This document shows, piece after piece, positions 57,132 to 64,000 of a stretch of 64,000 nucleotides of DNA. The notes under the pieces are model-generated. The model did no database searches. It saw nothing but the letters and a program-made list of their open reading frames with translations, and was not told the origin of the DNA. Source of the stretch: Serratia oryzae (GTDB lineage Bacteria; Pseudomonadota; Gammaproteobacteria; Enterobacterales; Enterobacteriaceae). The DNA lies in assembly GCF_001976145.1 (NCBI RefSeq), contig NZ_MOXD01000010.1, positions 62,201 to 126,200 of the forward strand. Reading direction: 5' to 3'. The position numbers and the translations under genes were made by a program. Within the stretch, counting starts at the first letter, position 1. Every line of letters begins with the position of its first letter.

Positions 57132-59729
57132 TTACACCGCAGTCTGGAAAATCACACCGTCGGCTTTTTCAGTATACTGGCTCAGTTGATCGAAGTTCAG
57201 GTAGCGATAGGTATCCGCTGCCGTTTTGTCGACCTGCGCCATGTAAGTTTGGTACTCATCAGGTGTTGGCAAGCGGCCCAGCAGCGATGCCACTGCCGCC
57301 AGCTCTGCGGATGCCAGATAAACGTTAGCACCATTCCCCAAACGGTTCGGGAAGTTACGCGTGGAGGTAGAAACCACCGTGGCACCATCGGCTACGCGTG
57401 CCTGGTTACCCATGCACAGTGAACAGCCTGGGATCTCGATACGCGCCCCGCTCTTGCCAAAGACGCTGTAATAGCCCTCTTCGGTCAGTTGAGCCGCATC
57501 CATCTTGGTCGGTGGCGCAACCCACAAGCGGGTTGGCAGTTGGCCTTTGTGCTGATCCAGCAGTTTACCCGCCGCGCGGAAGTGGCCGATATTGGTCATG
57601 CAGGAACCGATGAACACTTCATCGATCTTGCTGTTGGCCACATCGGACAACAGGCGAGCGTCGTCCGGATCGTTAGGCGCACAGAGGATCGGTTGCTTGA
57701 TATCGGCCAGATCGATTTCGATCACTGCCGCATATTCGGCATCCGCATCGCCTTCCAGCAGTTGCGGATCCGCCAACCATTTTTCCATACCCTGAATACG
57801 GCGTTCCAGCGTACGGCGATCGCCATAACCTTCAGCGATCATCCACTTCAGCATCACGATATTGGAGCTCAGATACTCCTGGATCGGTGCTTTATCCAGT
57901 TTGATGGTACAACCGGCGGCAGAACGCTCAGCAGAGGCGTCCGCCAGTTCGAATGCCTGTTCGACTTTCAGCTCTGGTAAGCCTTCGATCTCCAGAATGC
58001 GGCCAGAGAAGATGTTTTTCTTGCCTTTCTTCTCAACGGTCAGCAGCCCCTGCTGGATCGCATAGTAAGGAATAGCATGCACCAGATCGCGCAGGGTGAT
58101 ACCCGGCTGCATTTTACCTTTGAAGCGCACCAGAACTGACTCTGGCATATCCAGCGGCATCACGCCGGTCGCGGCAGCAAATGCCACCAGGCCGGAACCT
58201 GCCGGGAAGGAAATCCCAATGGGGAAGCGGGTATGAGAATCACCACCGGTGCCCACGGTATCCGGCAACAGCATGCGGTTCAGCCAGGAATGAATAATGC
58301 CGTCGCCCGGGCGCAGCGAAACGCCGCCACGGTTCATGATAAAGTCCGGCAAAGTGTGGTGCGTGGTCACGTCAACCGGCTTAGGATAAGCGGCGGTATG
58401 GCAGAAGGACTGCATCACCAGATCGGCAGAGAAGCCCAAGCAAGCCAGATCTTTCAGCTCATCGCGGGTCATCGGGCCGGTGGTATCCTGTGAACCCACA
58501 GAGGTCATCTTCGGCTCACAGTATTCACCAGGGCGCACGCCCGCCACGCCACAGGCGCGGCCAACCATTTTCTGCGCCAGTGAGAAACCTTTGTTGCTTG
58601 CCGCAACCGGCTTGGCAATACGGAAGACTTCGCTGTGCGGCAAGCCCAGCGCTTCACGCGCTTTGGTGGTCAGGCCACGGCCGATAATCAGTGGAATACG
58701 GCCACCGGCACGCACTTCGTCCAGCAGCACGTCGGTTTTCAGTTCAAAGCTGGCCAGCAGTTCGCCGGTGTGGTGGTTACGCACTTCGCCTTTGTACGGG
58801 AAGATGTCAATGACATCGCCCATGTTCAGATTGGATACGTCCACTTCGATCGGCAATGCACCGGCATCTTCCATGGTGTTGAAGAAGATTGGCGCAATTT
58901 TACCACCCAGCACTACGCCGCCAGCGCGCTTGTTCGGTACGTAAGGAATGTCGTCCCCCATAAACCACAGCACCGAGTTGGTGGCGGATTTACGAGAAGA
59001 ACCGGTACCGACCACATCACCAACGTAGGCCAGCGGGAAACCCTTCTTGTTCAACTGTTCGATCTGCTTGATCGGGCCCACGCTGCCCGGCTGATCGGGG
59101 GTAATACCGTCACGCTCGTTTTTCAGCATCGCCAGCGCGTGCAGTGGGATGTCCGGGCGCGACCAGGCGTCCTGGGCTGGTGACAGATCGTCAGTGTTGG
59201 TTTCACCGGTCACTTTGAACACGGTAACGGTGAGCTTTTCTGCCAGCGGCGGGCGTGACAGATACCATTCGGCATCCGCCCAAGACTGCATGACCTGCTT
59301 GGCATGCGGGTTGCCCGCTTTGGCTTTCTCTTCCACGTCGTAGAAGTTATCAAACATCAGCAGCGTGTGGGACAAGGCTTTGGCAGCGATCGGTGCCAGT
59401 TTGGCGTTATCCAGCGCGTCGATCAGTGGATGAATGTTATAACCACCCTGCATGGTGCCTAACAGTTCAACGGCTTTTTCGGGGGTAACCAGGGGAGAAG
59501 TGGCATCACCTTTGGCGATAGCAGCCAGAAAACCTGCTTTGACATAGGCGGCTTCATCGACGCCCGGTGGTACACGGTTAATCAGCAGGTCTAACAGAAA
59601 TTCTTCTTCGCCTTTTGGCGGATTTTTTAATGATTCAACCAGCGCTGCCATTTGTGTCGCATCTAATGGCTTAGGGACGATGCCCTCTGCAGCACGCTCG
59701 GCCACGTGCTTACGGTATTCTTCTAGCAC
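57132..59729 (-). CDS. acnB: aconitate hydratase B
   Basis: AcnB interconverts citrate and isocitrate in the TCA cycle and also cleaves 2-methylisocitrate in some bacteria. The 865 residues equal E. coli AcnB. The HEAT-like N-terminal domain precedes the swivel domain ([19 protein letters not shown]). The iron-sulfur cysteines are in [12 protein letters not shown] and [13 protein letters not shown], and a further catalytic segment is [13 protein letters not shown]. The start is a GTG at 59729, six bases after GAGGAG. A longer frame to 59843 runs into a repeat and is rejected. The gene is followed by its terminator. Confidence 0.97.
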   Translation of the reverse strand: MLEEYRKHVAERAAEGIVPKPLDATQMAALVESLKNPPKGEEEFLLDLLINRVPPGVDEAAYVKAGFLAAIAKGDATSPLVTPEKAVELLGTMQGGYNIHPLIDALDNAKLAPIAAKALSHTLLMFDNFYDVEEKAKAGNPHAKQVMQSWADAEWYLSRPPLAEKLTVTVFKVTGETNTDDLSPAQDAWSRPDIPLHALAMLKNERDGITPDQPGSVGPIKQIEQLNKKGFPLAYVGDVVGTGSSRKSATNSVLWFMGDDIPYVPNKRAGGVVLGGKIAPIFFNTMEDAGALPIEVDVSNLNMGDVIDIFPYKGEVRNHHTGELLASFELKTDVLLDEVRAGGRIPLIIGRGLTTKAREALGLPHSEVFRIAKPVAASNKGFSLAQKMVGRACGVAGVRPGEYCEPKMTSVGSQDTTGPMTRDELKDLACLGFSADLVMQSFCHTAAYPKPVDVTTHHTLPDFIMNRGGVSLRPGDGIIHSWLNRMLLPDTVGTGGDSHTRFPIGISFPAGSGLVAFAAATGVMPLDMPESVLVRFKGKMQPGITLRDLVHAIPYYAIQQGLLTVEKKGKKNIFSGRILEIEGLPELKVEQAFELADASAERSAAGCTIKLDKAPIQEYLSSNIVMLKWMIAEGYGDRRTLERRIQGMEKWLADPQLLEGDADAEYAAVIEIDLADIKQPILCAPNDPDDARLLSDVANSKIDEVFIGSCMTNIGHFRAAGKLLDQHKGQLPTRLWVAPPTKMDAAQLTEEGYYSVFGKSGARIEIPGCSLCMGNQARVADGATVVSTSTRNFPNRLGNGANVYLASAELAAVASLLGRLPTPDEYQTYMAQVDKTAADTYRYLNFDQLSQYTEKADGVIFQTAV

Positions 59730-60427
59730 GACTTTCTCCTCGCTCTCATTGTCATTTATGGTGCCTGGCGTTTTATACCCTTCATCGTTCGAGTTGCGCT
59801 GTTTTGGCTGCAAAATATGAAAGGCATAAATCTGACGGGGCACTGCTGTCGATATCCTGGACTGTAAGGTACAGTGCCCGGTTCCGCTCGGCCAGCATAT
59901 CAGGATCTGAAACGCTTGTTAATTCGTTCACATAAAAGCAACATTAAATCTTTGCTGAATCGTTGAGCGCAGCGTAATCGGCTGCAACGCAGGCGGGACG
60001 TTCGTTACGGTCCAAAAGCTCAGCCAGATGAGCACAACACAACATCCATACTTTTACAATGGTTATTGATTGCATCGAGGGGAGATTTGCAAGCAGCAGA
60101 TACAAAAAAACCGCCAATTACGACGGTTCTTTTGTATCCATACGGTGTTAGCAGGCACCGAACGGATTTTTTACATCGTCAGAAACGATACAAGCACTAC
60201 CAAGCAACAACATTGTGCGTAAAATTGGTTAAAAAATCAACCAACCGGATGTAAAGAATCTGTCTTTTATGTACCCTGATTTCGGGTCTGTTCTGTTGGT
60301 TTAGCAGCCGATCATCGGGCTTGAGAGCAGTGCTGCAACTACTGCGATACTAGCACTACCAAGTGCTTGTTCCACCGGAGCTTTCCCGGTGAAGTCGCGG
60401 TGGTCATGGTCCCACAAGGAACGCGCA
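59730..60427. other. acnB upstream region
   Basis: The stretch contains the short repeat at 59774-59826, then the acnB promoter region. A minus-strand hairpin followed by T residues (ACCG/CGGT, TTTTTTT, near 60103-60128) looks like a terminator without an obvious gene before it. A 62-codon plus-strand frame at 60066-60254 has no binding site and no likeness to known proteins. Confidence 0.45.
59774..59826. repeat. TATACCC-family repeat, minimal form
   Basis: The left arm TATACCCTTCATCGTTCGAG and the right arm GCTGCAAAATATGAAAGGCA with TA are separated by only about ten bases. It is the family with almost no interior, 45 bases before the acnB start codon and so inside its leader. Confidence 0.5.
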
Positions 60428-60550
60428 ATGAAAAGGAGTTCTTTCTTTATCCTGCTCATTGTACTGGGTTTAGCGTTTGGGGTCAGTAATGGCGGCTGGT
60501 CAGTTTCCGGCAACCATCTCAACTTCAACGTTATAATCCAGAACAAGTAA
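60428..60550 (+). CDS. 40-residue predicted membrane or exported small protein
   Basis: The frame encodes MKRSSFFILLIVLGLAFGVS, then NGGWSVSGNHLNFNVIIQNK. One hydrophobic segment after a basic start suggests a membrane protein or a cleaved signal. CAAGGAACGCGCA provides a ribosome binding site, and an excellent intrinsic terminator starts six bases after the stop. These flanking signals support a real gene. I do not recognise the family. A short frame at 60270-60305 (MYPDFGSVLLV) lies upstream and might be a leader. Confidence 0.6.
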   Translation: MKRSSFFILLIVLGLAFGVSNGGWSVSGNHLNFNVIIQNK

Positions 60551-60556
60551 GCTACT

Positions 60557-60580
60557 GGCCGCTTTTCGAAGCGGCCTTTT
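60557..60580 (+). terminator. intrinsic terminator after the 40-residue gene
   Basis: GGCCGCTT pairs perfectly with AAGCGGCC around TTCG and is followed by TTTT. Confidence 0.88.
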
Positions 60581-60595
60581 ACTGGAACGAATCCA

Positions 60596-60623
60596 ATAAA
60601 AACGGCCCCTCAACAGGAGCCGC
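60596..60623 (-). terminator. intrinsic terminator downstream of lpdA
   Basis: On the minus strand CGGCTCC pairs with GGGGCCG around TGTTGA and is followed by TTTTTATT. It lies beyond the repeat that follows lpdA. Confidence 0.75.
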
Positions 60624-60642
60624 TTTATCAACCGCTCAAACC

Positions 60643-60840
60643 ATACCCTTCATACTTCAAGTTGCTTGGGTGTTGGCTGCGTTACTCGGCCCATGCTGGG
60701 CCTCGCCCCTTCGGGGCCGCTGCAAGCAGCGTTCAAATATGCTTTCGCAGATTTGTCACTCACCCCAGTCACTTACTTAAGTAAGCTCCCGGGGATTCAT
60801 TCAGTTGCCGCCTACAAGCAACTCGAATTATTTTGGGTAC
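60643..60840. repeat. TATACCC-family palindromic repeat after lpdA
   Basis: The arms are ATACCCTTCATACTTCAAGT and CAACTCGAATTATTTTGGGT with AC. The interior has CGCCCCTTCGGGGC, GCTGC/GCAGC, CAAAT...ATTTG and the CACTCACCCCAGTCACTT module, all also in the copy at 35285 but in the opposite orientation. It ends 7 bases after the lpdA stop. Confidence 0.7.
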
Positions 60841-60847
60841 AGAAGAA

Positions 60848-62272
60848 TTACTTCTTTTTGGCTTTCGGGTTTGGCAGATCGGTGATGCTGCCTTCGTAGA
60901 TCTCCGCGGCCAAGCCGACGGATTCGTGCAAGGTCGGGTGAGCGTGGATGGTCAACGCGATATCTTCTGCGTCGCAACCCATCTCAATTGCCAGGCCGAT
61001 CTCACCCAGCAGTTCACCGCCGTTGGTGCCGACAATTGCGCCACCGATAATACGGTGAGTTTCTTTGTCGAAGATCAGTTTGGTCATGCCGTCTGCACAG
61101 TCAGAGGCGATCGCACGGCCAGAAGCCGCCCACGGGAAGGTGGAGGTTTCGTAGCTGATGCCTTTCTCTTTCGCTTCTTTCTCGGTCAAGCCAACCCACG
61201 CCACTTCCGGCTCGGTGTAAGCGATGGATGGGATCACTTTCGGATCGAAGTAGTGCTTCATGCCAGCGATAACTTCTGCCGCAACGTGGCCTTCATGCAC
61301 GCCTTTGTGTGCCAGCATTGGCTGGCCGACGATGTCACCGATAGCAAAGATGTGCGGCATGTTGGTGCGCAGCTGTTTGTCGACGTGGATAAAGCCACGT
61401 TCGTCAACCTCTACACCGGCTTTGCCTGCATCCAGCAGTTTACCGTTTGGCACACGGCCAATCGCCACCAGCACGGCGTCGTAACGCTGTGGTTCTGCCG
61501 GAGCCTTTTTGCCTTCCATCGTAACGTAGATGCCGTCTTCTTTGGCTTCTACCGCCGTCACTTTGGTTTCCAGCATCAGGTTGAACTGCTTGCTGATGCG
61601 CTTGGTGAAGACTTTCACCACGTCTTTATCAGCGGCTGGAATCACCTGATCGGCCATTTCAACCACGTCGATCTTAGAGCCCAGCGCATGGTATACGGTA
61701 CCCATTTCCAGGCCGATGATACCGCCACCCATCACCAGCAAACGCTCTGGAACGGTTTTCAGCGCCAGCGCATCGGTGGAGTCCCACACGCGTGGATCTT
61801 CATGAGGAATAAAGGGCAGTTGAATCGGACGGGAACCTGCAGCAATGATGGCATTGTCGAAGTTGATGGTAGTCGCACCATTTTCGCCTTCAACAACCAG
61901 GGTGTTAGCGCCGGTGAACTTACCTTGGCCGTTAACCACTTTCACTTTACGGCCTTTCGCCATACCAGCCAGGCCACCGGTCAGCTGATTGATGACTTTT
62001 TCTTTCCAGATGCGAACTTTGTCGATATCGGTTTTCGGCTCACCGAAAACGATGCCGTGCTCAGCCAGCGCTTTGGCTTCTTCGATCACTTTAGCAACGT
62101 GCAGCAGTGCTTTGGAAGGGATACAGCCCACGTTCAGGCATACCCCACCCAAAGTGGAATAACGCTCTACCAGAACGGTTTCAAGACCTAAGTCAGCGCA
62201 ACGAAAGGCAGCAGAGTAACCTGCTGGGCCCGCCCCAAGTACCACGACCTGAGTTTTAATTTCAGTACTCAT
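60848..62272 (-). CDS. lpdA: dihydrolipoyl dehydrogenase (E3)
   Basis: LpdA reoxidises dihydrolipoamide in the pyruvate and 2-oxoglutarate dehydrogenase complexes and the glycine cleavage system. The 474 residues match E. coli. The FAD site is VVVLGAGPAGYSAAFRCADL, the redox disulfide is in GGVCLNVGCIPSKAL, the NAD site is VMGGGIIGLEMGTVY and the catalytic histidine is in IHAHPTLHESVG. The second of two adjacent ATG codons (62272) has better spacing to AAGAGG and gives the E. coli N-terminus. The aceF gene lies upstream on the same strand, 430 bases away with a repeat between, so lpdA probably also has its own promoter. Confidence 0.97.
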   Translation of the reverse strand: MSTEIKTQVVVLGAGPAGYSAAFRCADLGLETVLVERYSTLGGVCLNVGCIPSKALLHVAKVIEEAKALAEHGIVFGEPKTDIDKVRIWKEKVINQLTGGLAGMAKGRKVKVVNGQGKFTGANTLVVEGENGATTINFDNAIIAAGSRPIQLPFIPHEDPRVWDSTDALALKTVPERLLVMGGGIIGLEMGTVYHALGSKIDVVEMADQVIPAADKDVVKVFTKRISKQFNLMLETKVTAVEAKEDGIYVTMEGKKAPAEPQRYDAVLVAIGRVPNGKLLDAGKAGVEVDERGFIHVDKQLRTNMPHIFAIGDIVGQPMLAHKGVHEGHVAAEVIAGMKHYFDPKVIPSIAYTEPEVAWVGLTEKEAKEKGISYETSTFPWAASGRAIASDCADGMTKLIFDKETHRIIGGAIVGTNGGELLGEIGLAIEMGCDAEDIALTIHAHPTLHESVGLAAEIYEGSITDLPNPKAKKK

Positions 62273-62315
62273 CATGACCTCTTAATTGTTTGTCCGGCGG
62301 GTCAGACGTCATTTT

Positions 62316-62515
62316 TATACCCTTCGTCTTTCACCTTGCAGCGTTGTTGGCTTCACTCGCTCACCCCAGTCACTTACTTGTGTAAGCTCCTCGGGATTAT
62401 AAGCCTCATGACTGAGGCTCCCCCTTCGGGCCAGCGCTAGCGCTGTTCAAATCGGTCAGCAACCGATTTGCCACGAACTTGCCGCCTAGCTGCAACGTGA
62501 AATCCATTGGGTATA
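62316..62515. repeat. TATACCC-family palindromic repeat between aceF and lpdA
   Basis: The left arm is TATACCCTTCGTCTTTCACC and the right arm TGCAACGTGAAATCCATTGG with GTATA. The interior has the CTCACCCCAGTCACTTACTT module, GCCTCA/TGAGGC and CAAATCGGTC/ACCGATTTG, the last shared only with the long copy at 35285. Confidence 0.7.
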
Positions 62516-62675
62516 TTATTAATCAATCTCATAACGCCCTTCATCCACCGGGACGCTTACACCGCGAGCAGTTTACAGAATTGTTAATAGTCTGCAAAGC
62601 GCGTTCAGGTGACCCGTGTCTCAACAATTCTGTCGAGTCATGCAACAACCCGACAAAACCGGTAGTAGGATTGAC

Positions 62676-62698
62676 AGGGGCGCTACCAGAGCACCCCT
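62676..62698 (-). terminator. hairpin after aceF
   Basis: On the minus strand AGGGGTGC pairs with GCGCCCCT (one G-U) around TCTGGTA. No T run follows, so it is a partial terminator or a stabilising 3' end that would allow some readthrough into lpdA. Confidence 0.55.
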
Positions 62699-62704
62699 AA
62701 ACAG

Positions 62705-64000
62705 TTACATCACCAGACGGCGGATATCAGCCAGCATATTGTTGATAATGGTGATAAAGCGCGCACCATCAGCACCGTCAATCACACGGTGGTCGAAGGA
62801 GAGCGACATCGGCATCATCAGACGCGGCGTGAACTCCTTACCGTTCCAGACCGGCTCGATAGCAGACTTGGAAACGCCCAAGATCGCCACTTCCGGTGCG
62901 TTAACGATCGGTGCAAAATGGGTTGTCCCGATCCCACCCAGGCTGGAGATGGTAAAGCAACCGCCCTGCATTTCGCCTGCGGTCAGCTTGCCGTCACGCG
63001 CTTTTTTGGAGATCGTCATCAGTTCGCGCGACAGCTCGGTGATGCTCTTCTTGTTCACATCTTTGAACACCGGAACCACCAGACCATTTGGCGTATCAAC
63101 CGCCACGCCGATGTTGATGTATTTTTTCAGCGTCAGCTTCTGGCCATCTTCAGACAGCGAGCTGTTGAAGCGCGGCATCTGCTCCAAAGCGGCAGCAACG
63201 GCTTTCATGATGAACACCACCGGGGTGAACTTCACGTCCAGCTTACGCTTGGCGGCTTCTTCGTTCTGCTGCTTACGGAACGCTTCCAGATCGGTGATAT
63301 CCGTTTTGTCGAAGTGAGTCACGTGCGGGATCATCACCCAGTTACGGCTCAGGTTGGCACCCGAGATTTTCTGGATGCGGCCCATTTCGACTTCTTCGAT
63401 CTCACCAAACTTGCTGAAGTCCACCTTCGGCCATGGCAGCATGCCCGGCAGACCACCGCCGGTTGCCGCAGGAGCAGCTTCGGCACGTTTAACCGCGTCT
63501 TTCACATAAGCCTGAACGTCTTCGCGCAGGATACGGCCTTTACGACCGGTACCTTTCACTTTCGCCAGGTTTACGCCGAATTCACGCGCCAGGCGGCGAA
63601 TGACCGGTGTAGCGTGAACGTAAGCATCGTTCTCAGCGAACTCGTTCTTGCCTGCGGCAGCGGCCGGAGCTGCGGCCGGTGCCTCCTGCTTGGCCGGAGC
63701 CGGTGCAGCCTCTGCTTTTGGCGCTGGAGCGGCGGCAGGTGCTGCCCCTTCTACTTCAAACACCATAATCAGTGAGCCGGTTTTCACCTTAGCGCCAGTG
63801 CTGATTTTGATCTCTTTCACGGTACCCGCGAAAGGTGCCGGCACTTCCATCGAAGCCTTGTCGCCTTCAACGGTGATCAGCGACTGCTCAGCGGCAACTT
63901 TGTCGCCCACTTTCACCATCACTTCGGTCACTTCAACTTCGTCGCCACCGATATCTGGCACTTCAACGTTTTTAACTGCGCTGGCGGCCGGTGCAGCGGC
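62705..64000 (-). CDS. aceF: pyruvate dehydrogenase E2 component, C-terminal 431 residues
   Basis: AceF forms the core of the pyruvate dehydrogenase complex and transfers acetyl to CoA. The part in the window has the last lipoyl domain (lipoyl lysine in [13 protein letters not shown]), an alanine-proline-rich linker, the E1/E3-binding domain ([20 protein letters not shown]) and the acetyltransferase domain. That domain has the catalytic [14 protein letters not shown] near the end. The frame is open to the window edge, so the gene is cut at its 5' end, and earlier lipoyl domains lie outside. The GTG at 63961 is internal. Confidence 0.96.
   Translation of the reverse strand, partial: AAAPAASAVKNVEVPDIGGDEVEVTEVMVKVGDKVAAEQSLITVEGDKASMEVPAPFAGTVKEIKISTGAKVKTGSLIMVFEVEGAAPAAAPAPKAEAAPAPAKQEAPAAAPAAAAGKNEFAENDAYVHATPVIRRLAREFGVNLAKVKGTGRKGRILREDVQAYVKDAVKRAEAAPAATGGGLPGMLPWPKVDFSKFGEIEEVEMGRIQKISGANLSRNWVMIPHVTHFDKTDITDLEAFRKQQNEEAAKRKLDVKFTPVVFIMKAVAAALEQMPRFNSSLSEDGQKLTLKKYINIGVAVDTPNGLVVPVFKDVNKKSITELSRELMTISKKARDGKLTAGEMQGGCFTISSLGGIGTTHFAPIVNAPEVAILGVSKSAIEPVWNGKEFTPRLMMPMSLSFDHRVIDGADGARFITIINNMLADIRRLVM

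Larger units (their letters stand above)
62273..62704. other. aceF-lpdA gap
   Basis: The gap of 432 bases contains the repeat at 62316-62515, a hairpin after aceF at 62676-62698 and space for an lpdA promoter. No gene is seen. Confidence 0.6.

Noticed and set aside
60066-60254. Open frame of 62 codons on the plus strand before the 40-residue gene
   Set aside because: It has no ribosome binding site, crosses a terminator-like hairpin and resembles no known protein.
60833-62191. Open frame of 452 codons on the plus strand
   Set aside because: It lies entirely opposite lpdA and part of a repeat. Its long open length follows from the codon use of lpdA, and its protein is rich in H, F and V without any known domain.
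62789-63775. Open frame of 328 codons on the plus strand
   Set aside because: It is the antisense shadow of aceF, and the composition is typical of a shadow frame.
1-64000. CRISPR array, tRNA, rRNA, prophage or insertion sequence
   Set aside because: I saw no regularly spaced repeats, no tRNA cloverleaf pattern, no rRNA sequence, and no transposase or integrase frame in the window.

Overview
The window comes from the chromosome of a gamma-proteobacterium of the order Enterobacterales. Protein sequences and gene neighbourhoods (dksA-gluQRS-pcnB-folK-panBCD, yadGH-can-hpt-cueO-yacC-speED, yacL-acnB-lpdA-aceF, speA-yqgB/metK) follow Escherichia coli closely. The divergence level, the MR/P-like fimbriae and a family of palindromic intergenic repeats that begin with TATACCC suggest a Serratia-like member of the Yersiniaceae. 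The genus is an inference.

Region by region. 1-2918: the 5' part of rluF, speB, and an exported methionine sulfoxide reductase pair (msrB, msrA). 3219-18037: two complete chaperone-usher fimbrial clusters on the + strand. The first has five genes and a FimH-like tip adhesin. The second has nine genes in the order of Proteus MR/P fimbriae. Together with msrAB they lie between speA and speB, which are adjacent in E. coli. 18282-22282: speA, a yqgB homologue overlapping its start, and metK with MetJ boxes. 22408-22664: a frameshifted hok-type toxin gene with a likely antisense RNA. 22897-33230: mrcB, hrpB, thpR, sfsA, dksA, gluQRS, pcnB (ATT start) and folK. 33242-35259: a QseBC-type two-component system. 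35691-37918: panBCD. 37993-46693: yadE, yadHG, can, hpt, cueO, yacC, speE and speD (TTG start). 47118-48272: an accessory pair, a CD3324-family HTH protein and a YjhP-like methyltransferase. 48491-52460: a four-carbon acid-sugar operon (permease, DUF1537 kinase, PdxA2 dehydrogenase, DeoR regulator) with three matching operators. 52655-53017: yacL. 53234-56864: an RNA-repair operon (RtcB ligase, PrfH, ATP-dependent RNA ligase, HD-Pnk end-healing enzyme). 57132-64000: acnB, a 40-residue membrane protein, lpdA and the 3' part of aceF.

How the genes work together. SpeA and SpeB make putrescine through agmatine. MetK supplies SAM, SpeD decarboxylates it, and SpeE joins the products into spermidine, so most of the polyamine pathway lies in this window. 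PanB, PanC and PanD make pantothenate. AceF and LpdA belong to the pyruvate dehydrogenase complex and AcnB to the TCA cycle. The most notable accessory system is the RNA-repair operon. It combines two different RNA-sealing chemistries, end healing and a stalled-ribosome release factor, and is inserted between acnB and yacL.
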